DNA of 64,000 bases from the NCBI GenBank assembly GCA_933228675.1, contig OW121741.1, forward strand, positions 57,004,134 to 57,068,133, given 5' to 3'. A model generated the notes under the pieces. That model saw only the letters and a list, made by a program, of their open reading frames with translations, had not been told where the DNA came from and did not search any database. Within the stretch, counting starts at the first letter, position 1. Each line of letters begins with the position of its first letter. The stretch is from Stomorhina lunata (taxonomy: Eukaryota; Arthropoda; Insecta; Diptera; Rhiniidae). Shown here in pieces: positions 42,570 to 53,303 of this stretch. The translations under genes and the position numbers were made by a program.

Positions 42570-45500
42570 TTTGGTCCCTGAAATTGTTAATATTTGTAAT
42601 TCTAACTCTCTTAAAATGACTTTTATATTTCCTAACGTTTCTATCCTTAAATCTCACTACATAGTGTTCATCATCGTTTTCCGTTCTTAGTACCTCTGCT
42701 TCTTTGAAAGGATTATCTATTTGTTTAATCTTTTTCTTTGGTTTTCTGCATTTATATATTTCATATTGATTGGATTTTCATTTCTGTTTTTATTGGCATT
42801 GCTAATTCTACTAGTTTTTTTGGACTGTGGGTCCACTTTAGGTTGAAATTTATTAAAAAATATGTTGTAAGGTTTTTCTCCTGTACTGGAGTGGTTTATA
42901 TTGTGATTGTATGCAAAGATAGACTGTTCAACGCTCATATAAATCAATTCTCTATCACCCGATGAATTTATAACTCGGAGTTTTTCGTTCAATGTTTTAT
43001 GAAGCCTTTCGATGTCACCTATACCAGTTTTACCGGTGGTAACCTCCAAAACCACACCTAACTGCTCACACCGTTGTCTAATATTTATATTATTCATGCC
43101 CTGATCCTGATCAATTTTTAAAACTTTCGGGGATTTTGAACAAAGGTCAATACATGTCAAGTAATTCTCCTTGTTCCATTGCCAGAAGTCTATAACAAAC
43201 TTTTGTCGTGTTTCGTATACTGGGGGTGTCAATTTAAAAGGTAACCTATGTGCTATATGATCGGACTTACATAAATTGCATAGTTCACAGGAATTAATTA
43301 TTTTGGAAATTTCTTTCACATAATTTGGATCATAATACTTTTTTGAAAAGAGACTTACAATCTTTTCTATTCCTTGGTGCAAACCCTCCAAATGCATTTC
43401 CATTATAATTGTTTTAAATCTCTAGTATTCGGTGACGTTTTCTAGTTCCCTCATTGCTCTTGTTAATTCGGTGGCTCCTGACTGTATTAAATCCTTATAA
43501 ACGTCCTGGAATCGGACAAAATCTTCATTATTTGGCATTAGAATTGCCGACTTTTTACCAACGATATGTTCTTTTATAATATTTTTAATTCTATTATTAT
43601 TTAATTCCACATAGGACAAAGTTGTAAGATTATTTGAAAATATTTTTTGTTTTTCCACACTCTCACTATTACCTCTTATAAGTTTTATTAGATTTTTAAA
43701 TGTATTTAATGACCTTTCAGAAATAGGGATATAATTCAAATGATCATCTTCACCCGAGTGAACAGTGGCCATAATAGAGTCTGTATCCTCATTCTTATTA
43801 CAATTGGCCATCTTTATTCTGGATAGCGCATCAGCGACATGATTTTCCTTAACGGGAATATGTTTTATATCGAAATCAAATTCATTAAGCTTGATTTTCC
43901 ATCTCTGAAGTTTGGCATTGGGCTCCTTCAGATTGTGAAGCCACTGAAGGGGTTTGTGATCACTATTTACCAAAAACTTCCTACCAAAGAGGTACGGGCG
44001 AAAATATTTGGTTGCCCAAAGCCAAAAGTTCACGTTCAATAGTCGAGTAGTTAAGCTCATGTTCATTGAGTGTCCTACTTGCAAAACATATTGGCCTATC
44101 CTGCTGGCTCAAGACAGCACCCAAAGCAACGTTTGAGGCATCCGTAGTTAACGTAAAAACTCTTTCATAATCAGGATATGAAGGAATTGGTTCACTAGTT
44201 ATCATAATTTTTATAGTTTCTACAGCATTTATATAACTTCTATCATTATAATATATCTTATTTCCCTTTTTTAAACAAGAAGTCAAAGGTTTTGTTATTC
44301 GAGCAAAATCCTTTATAAATTTTCTATAAATAATAAGCTAACCCTAAAAACTGTCTTATTTCTTTCTCTGTTTTCGGTATTGGATATTCCATAATAGAAC
44401 TGATATTTCTAGGATTTGGTCTGACTCCTTCGGGTGTCACCAAATGACCCAGAAATTCAGCTTCCCTTTTCAAAAATTCACTCTTATCTAATTGAATCCT
44501 TAAATTTGCCTCTGACAATCTTTTGAGCACTCTGTCGAGTGATTCGATGTGCTCCTATAGAGATGAACTAAACACGATAATATCGTCGAGATAGACCAAG
44601 CAGTGTTTGCCAATAAGGTCTCCTAAAACCTCGTTCATCAACCTTTGAAATGTTGATGGAGCATTTTTGAGACCGAAGGGCATTCTCAAAAATTCAGAGT
44701 GGCCATTGGTCATGGAAAATGCGGTCTTTTTTCTATCTGCAGGGTCCATCTCTATTTGATGGAAGCCCTTAGCTAGATCTATTGTTGAGAAGTATTGACA
44801 TCTTCCCAATTTGTCTAAAATATCTTCCATATTGGGAATAGGGTATCTATCATTCAATTTTCGATAATCCACGACAATTCGCCACTTATCCCTCCATGAG
44901 GCATCAGGTTTTTTAGGCACCACCCATATTGGTGATGAGTATGGAGAAGTACTGTGGCAAATAATGTTCTGTTCCAACATTTCTTTTATTTGGCGATCTA
45001 CTTCCTTCCTATGGATTTCAGGGTATCTATAAGATTTGCTATATATAGGGTCCTCATGTACAGTTTTTATGCAATGTTTAGTTGCGAGAGTGGAGGTCAA
45101 ATTTTCACCTTCCTTATAGAATATATTATTATATTTACGTAATAACTTAACTATAGATTCACGCTCTTGCCGATTGAGGTGATCCATTCGAAATTTAGAT
45201 TTTTCTTCATGTATTTGATTTACATGAATATTATATTTTTGTTTCGCAAGTTCATAGTCCTGCTCGCTACTTGTGTAATTTCCCATTTGGTATTGAAAGT
45301 TATCTAAAACTAAGATGTTTCTACTAACATCGATTTGCGCGTTTAAAATTCGTAGCGCATCATAACCTAGCAAACCCTCGTAATTATCTGAAAAATCATA
45401 AATATAAAGTCCTATCCACTTATTATGTAAACAAATGTGTTGAACCGAATCTAATGTTACGAAACCTGTAGCTGTACTTAAGGTAATTGGTTTTGTTATT

Positions 45501-45600
45501 TCCACTACCGATGGTAAAATATTCCTTCTTATAATACTAACGGAAGATCCTGTATAAACGAGAAAATAATAGGGCTTATTATCTATATGAGGGATGTAAA
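42570..45600 (-). pseudogene. Errantivirus-type pol (protease, RT, RNase H, integrase), broken
   Basis: The protease begins near 45600. Its active-site triad reads YTGSS rather than beginning with Asp. RT (44555-45505) has WRIVVDYRKLND, TIDLAKGFHQIEMDP, RMPFGLKNAPSTF and VYLDDIIVF. A stop at 44555-44557 and a frame change near 44310 follow. RNase H has LTTDASNVALGAVLSQ (43981-44286), then another frame change near 44020. The integrase part starts after a stop at 43422-43424 (42717-43403) and has SCELCNLC, a first Asp in FVIDFWQW, and GKTGIGDIERLHKTL with the catalytic Glu. The protein cannot be made as one piece. Confidence 0.82.
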
Positions 45601-45966
45601 TGGGATGCAGTTGTTTCCTGGGTTTCCTGCTAACAGGTAAACAACTGTATTCAATTCCTACTCACACCTCCTAGTGGTACATCCTGGAAACCTGAGCAAC
45701 CTAGTTGAAGACGCGGTAAACAACCCGAGTGGGATTCTAGGTCAGGGCCAATGTGAGAGGGAGTTATCTTGGAGCCATTCCGACGTATTTGGTCTAAGGG
45801 TCTAAGATAATTGTACTTGGTGAAGTACGAAACTGTAGCGTCTATTCAACATGTTAGTTGCGGCTACAAGCGGGCGTCTGTCTCGGATCAAGCGGCTCGC
45901 TTTACAAACGTGGCTCTTGTCTTTGGACTCATCATCCATCGACTTAGCACTTATGATGTTTTAAGC

Positions 45967-46986
45967 ATGGAAAGAAACAACATTACAGAATATACTACTC
46001 CAAGGGGTAATCATGCGAGAAATCCCCCTGCTACGGCAGCTGGCACAAGGATTTTGGAGGTGCCTAATCTATGCAAGAACATCCTGATGAATGGAACCAA
46101 TCCTATCCGAAGAAATCGGACTATACAACCTAATATAGGCATGAAAGAAAGTTTAAAGTTTGCGACATGGAACGTACGCACACTATACGAAACACGGAGA
46201 TTAGATCAACTAAGACGAGAAATGTCTCGTTATAAAATTGATTTGTTGGCTGTGCAAGAAGCAAGATGGACAGGTCAAGGGGAGATACGGAATGAGAATA
46301 CTGTGTTTCTTTACTCAGGCCGCCCGGAAGGCGATGAGCATAGTAGAGGTGTGGGATTCCTTATATCGAAAAAAATAGCTAAGTCCATGATAGCGTGGTA
46401 TCCTATTAGTGAGAGGCTCATGGCAATAAAGATAAAAACCAAAGCTCGCAATTTGATAATTATCAATGTCTACGCTCCGACTGAAATCCAATCCGAAAAT
46501 GATAAGGATGAATTTTATGACGTACTTAGCAGTTGGATGAACAGCAATGTACATAAATGTGATATTACCATGATACTTGGCGACCTTAACGCCAAGGTTG
46601 GTTCAAATAATACCGGTTTGGAACGTTATATTGGTAAACACGGTGTCGGAGTAAGAAACGACAATGGAGAAAGGCTGATAGAGCTATGTTGCGAAAGGAA
46701 CCTTGTTGTAGGTGGCACTATTTTCCCTCATAAGGAGCAGCATAAAACAACTTGGACTTCGCCGAATGGCATCACTAAGAACCAAATCGACCATATTTTA
46801 ATAAATTCGAAGTGGCGATCGTCTTTACTCGATGTACGCTCGAGGCGCGGAGCTGATATAAATAGCGACCATCACTTAGTGATGAGTAAAATTCGACTGA
46901 AGGTTGCTGCTCTGAGGTCTGATACTGCGAAAGCAGATCGGAAAATAGATGTAGGAAAACTGGAGTCCGAAAGTCATCGGAATGCC
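45967..46986 (+). pseudogene. LINE endonuclease half (craniofacial development protein 2-like)
   Basis: From the ATG at 45967 (MERNNITEYTTPRGNHARNP) the AP endonuclease motifs run in order: FATWNVRTLYETRRLDQL, VQEARWTGQGE, NVYAPTEIQ, LGDLNAKVG, TWTSPNGITKNQIDHILI and SDHHLVMSKIR. All signature residues seem present. The reading frame is open up to the BEL insertion after SHRNA. An upstream in-frame ATG at 45811 is less likely. It is broken only by the insertion. Confidence 0.8.
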
Positions 46987-47412
46987 TGTTGAGATTGACA
47001 ATAGATTCAACACAAGCACATGAACTTGTATTAAAACTATTTTTATTTGTCGAATGTTCTTCAAGTACTTTAACCTGAAGAACTCAATGTTAATAATAAT
47101 TACACCTTTTAAATTTGGGTTATTACTGACACAAGAATTTATTTGTTCAATTGGTTTTATACAAATTAATTACAAAAGAAATTTAATACAAAATGACTCA
47201 ACAATAATTGCATTTCTGCAATTGAACAATTTTCTTGGTTAATGCCCTAGTTATTATATTTTTCTGTGTTAATGCGGAAATTAAATAATTGCAAGAGTTG
47301 CAAATTAATATAATTAATAATACCTTAAATGTAGGTTACAACAATAACACAAATAATATTATTAATAATGTAATAAATGTAATAAATTAATATGTTGACC
47401 TAAGTGTCAACA
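46987..47412 (-). repeat. BEL/Pao 3' LTR
   Basis: 426 bp. I read it as identical to the copy at 54989-55414. The ends are TGTTGA and TCAACA. Confidence 0.95.
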
Positions 47413-47461
47413 TTCTCCCCCGCATTAACTCATGGTCGGTGATGACGCAAGTTGATCGAAT

Positions 47462-50400
47462 TCAGGTGTCCACTATATCAATGATGAAGGCCCCTGTGCG
47501 TGGGGCTGGCTGAGGAATATGGTTGTTGCATTTATAATTGGTGTTCTTGTGCTGTTTTGAATATTGTTTGAAGCCTAAGATGGCTATCAGGAGTGATACG
47601 GAGATGACCAGTGCGGAATAGCTTACGGTATGATGGTGGAGACTATTGGACTTGATGAGGTTTGGTATACGAATAACGGTTGATTCATTTAGTTGTCTGC
47701 TAAGAGAATTTAATTGGTTCAGATGGGTCTCGAGCTGGTTGTTGGTGGTGTTGAATATTTTAGTTATCTCCTGTGGTTCGCTAATGTAATCTATAGGCAT
47801 CAGTTGTGTGTATGACGTATGTAAGGTGTTAGATAACCCAAAATGACCTTGAATTGTGATGAAGGTACCCTTGAGCGTGCAGCTTGGTTCGAGCTCCAGT
47901 ATTCCAGTGCCTCTTAATGTGTATTGGGTAGAGTTGGCACCGCAAACTGCTGAAATTTCTAATTTTGAGGTAGTTGCGAAGATCCATTTGTTTGGATTTT
48001 TTAGTTGTGTAAAAGTTGAATTGCCTATCAATTGAATGAACTTACACTTGGTTGTTTGTCGATTGTTAAATATGTTGAATTCGCAGGAATCGTTCTCTTC
48101 ATTTTTTCTTAATTTGAACTGCTTGTTACTGCAGATAAAAACGTCACTCTTGGCCTCGATGCAGTTTGATAGTTCGTGAGTTGTGAATGGAATGTATTCG
48201 TCTCTATGGTGGTTTATAGCTAGAATTGATTCTTCTCCATTGATTGATATTAGAGTGTCGTTCTTTATAGTTGGGACGGGTATTATGTTGAACAGTTCTA
48301 AGAACTGATGGTTGACTAAAGGCAGGATGACTTCGAATATCACTTCGCCCTTTGTCACTGCTCCCTTGACCTTCATTAATTTGTATAGTTGTATTAAACC
48401 GTCGTCTTCAATTGGAAGGGTTCGTTGTGTTGGAAGGTGCGCCTTTATTATACTTAGCTCTTGGCTTAGCTGTGTTGGGGACAACAAAAGTGGGCTAACC
48501 TTCCCATGGTGGCTGTCGGTTAAGACATCAATGATTTCCCTTTCAACTCTTTGTAAATTTATTGCGGTTAACGTCAATTGGTTGGCTAAAAGAGATATTG
48601 ATTGTGTTCGACTGATTTGATCAGATTGCTTGGCTATTGCATTCTCCTGTTCATTGACCTTGTTGACAATTTCCATTAATTGTCCTTGAGAGTTGCGTTC
48701 ATCTTGTTTGATGATATTAATGGTTGAGTCAATAATGGATGTTTGATTTTTAAGTAGTTGAAAAAGATAATCTGTTTCACCCTTAGCCTGCCTTATGGTG
48801 TTTGACATTTCATTTGCATAGTCGGAATCCAGAACTCCAAACAAGGACCGTGCGACGTTCCCTACAATATTGAGAGCTCCCCTCCTTACTCTGCTGCTTG
48901 AGAATAGCTCCTTCTCTTCAATCAATTCTTCCCTTAATTGATTTAAGTTCGTCGTCAATATGTTGCAAGTGGAATTGTGTATAATGGGTGAACATAGTTG
49001 TTGCAAGGTAGTTGTTCCTGACTGGAAAGCCCTTAACTCGGAAATAAATGGTGATAGGTCGTAGTAGATCATTAGTCTCCATTCAGCCGTAATCAGTTTT
49101 ACGCTTCCGATTCCCTCAAAGTACAATCCTGGGTTACTATGAAAATTTTTTATTTTAACGTTCCTGCTCATTACCGCGGGGAGTAGGAGTAACGTTGTTA
49201 TCAATGTGAGCAATATTGAGCTGGAAACAGACCTAGGTTTTTTAAATGGTGGAATGTCTGGTTCATCAGCCTGTACTGAGTGAGTGGGCTTGGAAGCTTT
49301 ACTTGTTTGCAATTCTTCCTCCTGAATTAGTGGCGCTAATCTGTGAATGGGTCTTCGCTTTATTCCGGAGGCTGTCTTTACATCTGCCACTCTAACCTTG
49401 CCATCGGTACCCTCATAAGTTTTGAGGATTCTTCCCAGCGGCCATTGCATTACTGGTAAATTGTCTTCCTTTATTATGACTAACCTTCCCTCCTTCGCAT
49501 TTTCAGATGACGTTTTCCATTTCTGTTTTTCTTGTAGGTGGTGCAAATATTCCACGGACCATCGAGTCCAAAATTCATGCTTAAGCTGAGATACAAGATT
49601 CCATCTCCTTGCCAAGGAAGTAGTTGTATTTGTTGCTTCAGAGTCTACTTGTGCCGTCAGTGGTTCTCCGATTAAAAAATGGCCGGAAGTCAATGCCGTT
49701 AAATCATTTGGATCACTAGACAGAGGTGTTAGTGGTCGTGAGTTTAGAATAGCCTCGATTTCAATGATGACTGTTTCTAATTCCTCATGTGTCAAAGAAG
49801 CCGTTGATACGCTACGTAGTAATAATTGTTTTGCTGATTTAACAGCTGCCTCCCATAACCCCCCGAAGTGGGGAGCGCGAGGAGGAATAAATTTGAATTC
49901 TATTCCATCATTACTGCAAGAACGAGTTATTGCTTCTTGTGCATGTTTGGTAAATATAGCGGTCTTCAGTTCATTAAGCTGATTTTGTGCCCCAATGAAG
50001 TTTGTTGCGTTGTCCGAATATATGGTTTGACAACGTCCTCGACGTGCAATGAATCTCTTGAGAGCTCCAATGAATGCTTCTGTAGTAAGGTCGCTTACTA
50101 CTTCTAAATGTACTGCTTTTGTTGAGAAACAGATGAATACTGCAATGTACACTTTGTGAGGTCTCTTACCTCTTAACTTGTAGTGGACCCACAGTGGACC
50201 ACAGTAGTCAACTCCTGATATTAGAAATGGCCGAGTCGGGGTCACTCTACAGGCTGGCAATTCTCCCATAATTTGTTGCATTAGCTTCGGTCTTGCTCTT
50301 GTACATCGAACGCAGGATTGAACGATGTGTCTGGCCATTGACTTCCCCTTTATTATCCAAAATTGTTGTCTAGAGACGGATAGTAAGGTTTGTGGGCCGC

Positions 50401-52192
50401 AATGATGATTGTCGTGGTACAGCATTCGCATTATTAATTTTGAAATTGGATCGTTGTATGGAAGGAGTATCGGGTGTTTAGCATTGTATGAAATTCTTGA
50501 AGCATTTAACCTTCCACCGACGCGTAGTATATCATTTTCATCAAGGAAAGGTGACAAACCGCATATGGAACTTTTCTTATCGAGTTCATCTCCTCTCTTA
50601 AGTGTACTCATTTCATTTTTAAATTCTGAGGATTGCATGGCCTTGACTATAAGAAGTTTAGCTGAATTGAGTTCTAGAGGGCTTAGTGTATTGTTAGCCG
50701 GTCTTTCATTCTTCGGTATCTTGGTATTGCGAATGAAACGCTGTATGTATGCTATAATCCTTAGAAGTGTCTTGAACGAGTTGCGATTTTCGATTTTATA
50801 TATGATATCTTCTAATGAAGCTGAAGTTGTTGAAAAAGCACTGACAGACATTTGCCTTAATTCTTCGGAGGAAGACGGTGTCTGATGTTTATTAAACTCC
50901 TTTGGCCATTGATTGACGTTGCCGTGTAAAAACATTGGGCCAAAAAACCATAGGCTACACTGTGATAATTTTTCTGGATTCACACCTCTTGAAATGAGAT
51001 CAGCCGGATTTTGCTTTGAGCTGACGTGTCGCCATTGAATGCCTATGGTTTGTTCTTGGATCTTACTTACTCTATTCGCTACAAATGTGCGAAGAGAGGA
51101 TGGTGCTGAATTGATCCAATGAAGCACTATCTCAGAATCCGACCATAGATATGTAGGTGTGTTTTCAGCTCGTAGTTCCTTTTTCACCTTTGTAGTGAGT
51201 TGGGCCCCAAGAAGAGCTGCACATAGCTCCAACCTTGGTAAAGTCACCTTTTTTATAGGAGCAATACGTGACTTGGCACATAGAAGTCTCACTATGAGTC
51301 GCCCATCTCGAAGCTTGGAACGTATGTATACTGTGGCGCCGTACGCCTTTTCAGAAGCATCTACGAATGTGTGTATCTGTGCATTGCTTGGACTTTCGCC
51401 ATCAAACACGTGCCTGTTGATGTTTAAATTATTAAGATGTTTCAAATTTTGACGGAATGTAGCCCATTGATTATTAAGGGTTGCTGGTAGTGGTTCATCC
51501 CATGAAAGTTGTAATTGCCATAGTTGTTGTATAAACATTTTAGCGGAGACCACCACTGGACCGGCGATTCCTAAAGGATCAAATATTCGGGCTAGATCTG
51601 ATGTTACCGTGCGTTTGGTGATTTTATTGGTTTCTTGAATGTCTGCTCTGAGGCAAAGAACATCTGCCTTGGGATTCCATGTTAATCCCAAGATCTTGGT
51701 CGATTGGTTATCGAAATCTAGGTTCAGCTGTACATTTTCGGGGGGGATGCCACTTAACAGCTTGGAGTGATTTGCGCACCATTTTCTTAGGTTAAAACCA
51801 GCTTCTTGTAACAGACTTGTCAATTGCCGTTGTATTTCTATTGCTGTTAGGAGGTTGTTGGATCCACTCATACCATCGTCCACATAAAAGTCGTGTTTTA
51901 ATGCTGTAGCGCCTAATGGATATTTTTCCATGTTTCTATCTGCTAATTGTTGCAAACATTTTGTTGCCAAATAAGGGGCAGCAGAAGTTCCATACGTCAC
52001 AGTATTAAGTTGGTATGTTCCTACTGCTTCATTTGAATTATTTCTCCAATAAATAAGTTGCATGTTACGGTCTTCGGGATCAATGAGAATTTGTCGATAC
52101 ATTTTTTCAATGTCCGTACAAAAACAAATGTTGGAGTTCGGAATCGTAATATCATTCCAAAAAGGTCTCCTTGTGTTGGTGGGCCAACGCAT
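47462..52192 (-). CDS. BEL/Pao pol (RT, RNase H, integrase) with in-frame env-like region
   Basis: This is a 1576-codon open frame; true homology starts near residue 24. By residue: RT catalytic FYVDDG (about 102-107); RNase H (FVDAS, about 278, and WSDSE, about 350); integrase zinc-binding part (HDNHHCG ... CVRC, about 593-630); catalytic Asp at about 662 (GVDYCG) and 727 (YSDNAT), Glu at about 781 (LWEAAV). A hydrophobic segment (SSILLTLITTLLLLPAVM, 991-1008) starts the env-like part, followed by a furin-like RVRR (1101-1104) with a hydrophobic stretch, coiled region and a C-terminal membrane segment (LVISVSLLIAILGF, about 1528-1541). Fusion of env to pol in one frame is known from roo-like elements. 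No stop codon is present. Confidence 0.88.
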   Translation of the reverse strand: MRWPTNTRRPFWNDITIPNSNICFCTDIEKMYRQILIDPEDRNMQLIYWRNNSNEAVGTYQLNTVTYGTSAAPYLATKCLQQLADRNMEKYPLGATALKHDFYVDDGMSGSNNLLTAIEIQRQLTSLLQEAGFNLRKWCANHSKLLSGIPPENVQLNLDFDNQSTKILGLTWNPKADVLCLRADIQETNKITKRTVTSDLARIFDPLGIAGPVVVSAKMFIQQLWQLQLSWDEPLPATLNNQWATFRQNLKHLNNLNINRHVFDGESPSNAQIHTFVDASEKAYGATVYIRSKLRDGRLIVRLLCAKSRIAPIKKVTLPRLELCAALLGAQLTTKVKKELRAENTPTYLWSDSEIVLHWINSAPSSLRTFVANRVSKIQEQTIGIQWRHVSSKQNPADLISRGVNPEKLSQCSLWFFGPMFLHGNVNQWPKEFNKHQTPSSSEELRQMSVSAFSTTSASLEDIIYKIENRNSFKTLLRIIAYIQRFIRNTKIPKNERPANNTLSPLELNSAKLLIVKAMQSSEFKNEMSTLKRGDELDKKSSICGLSPFLDENDILRVGGRLNASRISYNAKHPILLPYNDPISKLIMRMLYHDNHHCGPQTLLSVSRQQFWIIKGKSMARHIVQSCVRCTRARPKLMQQIMGELPACRVTPTRPFLISGVDYCGPLWVHYKLRGKRPHKVYIAVFICFSTKAVHLEVVSDLTTEAFIGALKRFIARRGRCQTIYSDNATNFIGAQNQLNELKTAIFTKHAQEAITRSCSNDGIEFKFIPPRAPHFGGLWEAAVKSAKQLLLRSVSTASLTHEELETVIIEIEAILNSRPLTPLSSDPNDLTALTSGHFLIGEPLTAQVDSEATNTTTSLARRWNLVSQLKHEFWTRWSVEYLHHLQEKQKWKTSSENAKEGRLVIIKEDNLPVMQWPLGRILKTYEGTDGKVRVADVKTASGIKRRPIHRLAPLIQEEELQTSKASKPTHSVQADEPDIPPFKKPRSVSSSILLTLITTLLLLPAVMSRNVKIKNFHSNPGLYFEGIGSVKLITAEWRLMIYYDLSPFISELRAFQSGTTTLQQLCSPIIHNSTCNILTTNLNQLREELIEEKELFSSSRVRRGALNIVGNVARSLFGVLDSDYANEMSNTIRQAKGETDYLFQLLKNQTSIIDSTINIIKQDERNSQGQLMEIVNKVNEQENAIAKQSDQISRTQSISLLANQLTLTAINLQRVEREIIDVLTDSHHGKVSPLLLSPTQLSQELSIIKAHLPTQRTLPIEDDGLIQLYKLMKVKGAVTKGEVIFEVILPLVNHQFLELFNIIPVPTIKNDTLISINGEESILAINHHRDEYIPFTTHELSNCIEAKSDVFICSNKQFKLRKNEENDSCEFNIFNNRQTTKCKFIQLIGNSTFTQLKNPNKWIFATTSKLEISAVCGANSTQYTLRGTGILELEPSCTLKGTFITIQGHFGLSNTLHTSYTQLMPIDYISEPQEITKIFNTTNNQLETHLNQLNSLSRQLNESTVIRIPNLIKSNSLHHHTVSYSALVISVSLLIAILGFKQYSKQHKNTNYKCNNHIPQPAPRTGAFIIDIVDT

Positions 52193-53303
52193 AATATGTC
52201 GTTGAGGGATATTCCTGATGATGATTTTGCCGACGCATCAAACACTACTCGTAGTTTAGTAGTTTTACTTTCAGGTTTGATTACACAATGATGCGGGATG
52301 TAATAGTGAGGATCCATAACCTCAGAGTTGTTTATACGGGTCATGTGGCCCAACTCTTCATACTCCTTTATGAAGTCAATATATTGCCTTTTTAGGTCTG
52401 GATTCATAGCAAGACGCCTTTCCAAGGCAAGTAACCTTGAAAAGGCCAACCTTTTCGTATCTCCTAAACAGCTTGGGTTTTCTGAAAGGCAAAGGCGCAC
52501 TACAAATCTACCCTCATTATTTCTCGTGGTTGTTTGAATGAATTGTTGTTCGCATAGTTTTTCTTGTACACTGAAGGTGTTGTCAGCATCAATTTCGTCT
52601 AGTCTCCAGAATCTCTGTATCAGCTCATCTGTGTTTGCTTCGCTTACACCGTGCACTGCGCATATTGCTGAGTTGCTGGTATTATCTCTTATTCTTCCAC
52701 TTACAATCCAACCCAGCCTTGTGTTTCTTAAAATTGGTAATTCTGGTGAGAGTTGGATTTTACCGGTGGTCAACAACTCGAGGTAGTATTCAGCGCCTAA
52801 TAAAACGTCAATATTTGCAGTGGTGTTGAATTCTGGATCGGCCAATTGGATGTTGTCTGGTATTGGCCAAGAATTGCAGTTGAACTCGGTTGAAGGTTGG
52901 GCTGGAATAATGTTAGGAAGTACGAAAGCCTCGAGCCTTGTACTGAAGTTGCTTGTTGTAGATTGAAGATTTAAATTAATACGTTGATTCGTATTTCTGG
53001 ATTGATTGCCAATTCCTTCGATGCATAAGGATGTCTGCGATGGCTTAAGTGATAGACGATTTAATAGTCGGTTAGTCACAATGTTGATTTGTGACCCTGA
53101 GTCTAAAATTGCCTTGAAGACTCCAGACCGTCCATTACTGCCTGTAATTTTTACGCGAGCTGTGGCTAATAGCACGTATCCCTTCCGCGCCCCAGAGTGG
53201 TTAGCTGATGCTACCGTTGATGGTTGTGTATTGCTACCAGTGGGAGAGTTGGGGGATGGTGAATTTAGTGTGTTGGTATTTCGTGGATGACTGTCTAAAT
53301 GTA
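52021..53303 (-). pseudogene. BEL/Pao protease and N-terminal RT, frameshifted at both ends
   Basis: After the A11 frame change the reading continues with NSLVHLDSHPRNT, then the aspartic protease (FKAILDSGSQINIVTNRLLN) and a BEL-type RT start (YYIPHHCVIKPESKTTKLRV, VFDASAKSSSGISLNDILCV, GPPTQGDLFGMILRF). Near 52118 the RT changes frame; this reading goes on out of frame to 52021, while the true RT continues in the neighbouring frame. The protease DSG triad is intact. Confidence 0.85.

Larger units (their letters stand above)
41311..45600 (-). mobile_element. Errantivirus-type gypsy element, pro-pol-env part (endogenous retrovirus relic)
   Basis: On the minus strand the order protease, RT, RNase H, integrase, env is readable, with a matching gag remnant at 56900-57166 beyond the inserted LINE. 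This order with a separate env frame is that of insect errantiviruses. Multiple stops and frame changes show an old, inactive copy. LTRs were not found. The interruption at 45600/56895 is by the craniofacial-development-protein-2-like LINE. Confidence 0.82.

Noticed and set aside
47054..47242. 62-codon frame repeated at 55056-55244
   Set aside because: It lies in the BEL LTR and occurs twice only because the LTR is duplicated.
50409..50885. 158-codon plus-strand frame
   Set aside because: It is antisense to BEL/Pao pol between RNase H and integrase; no domain.
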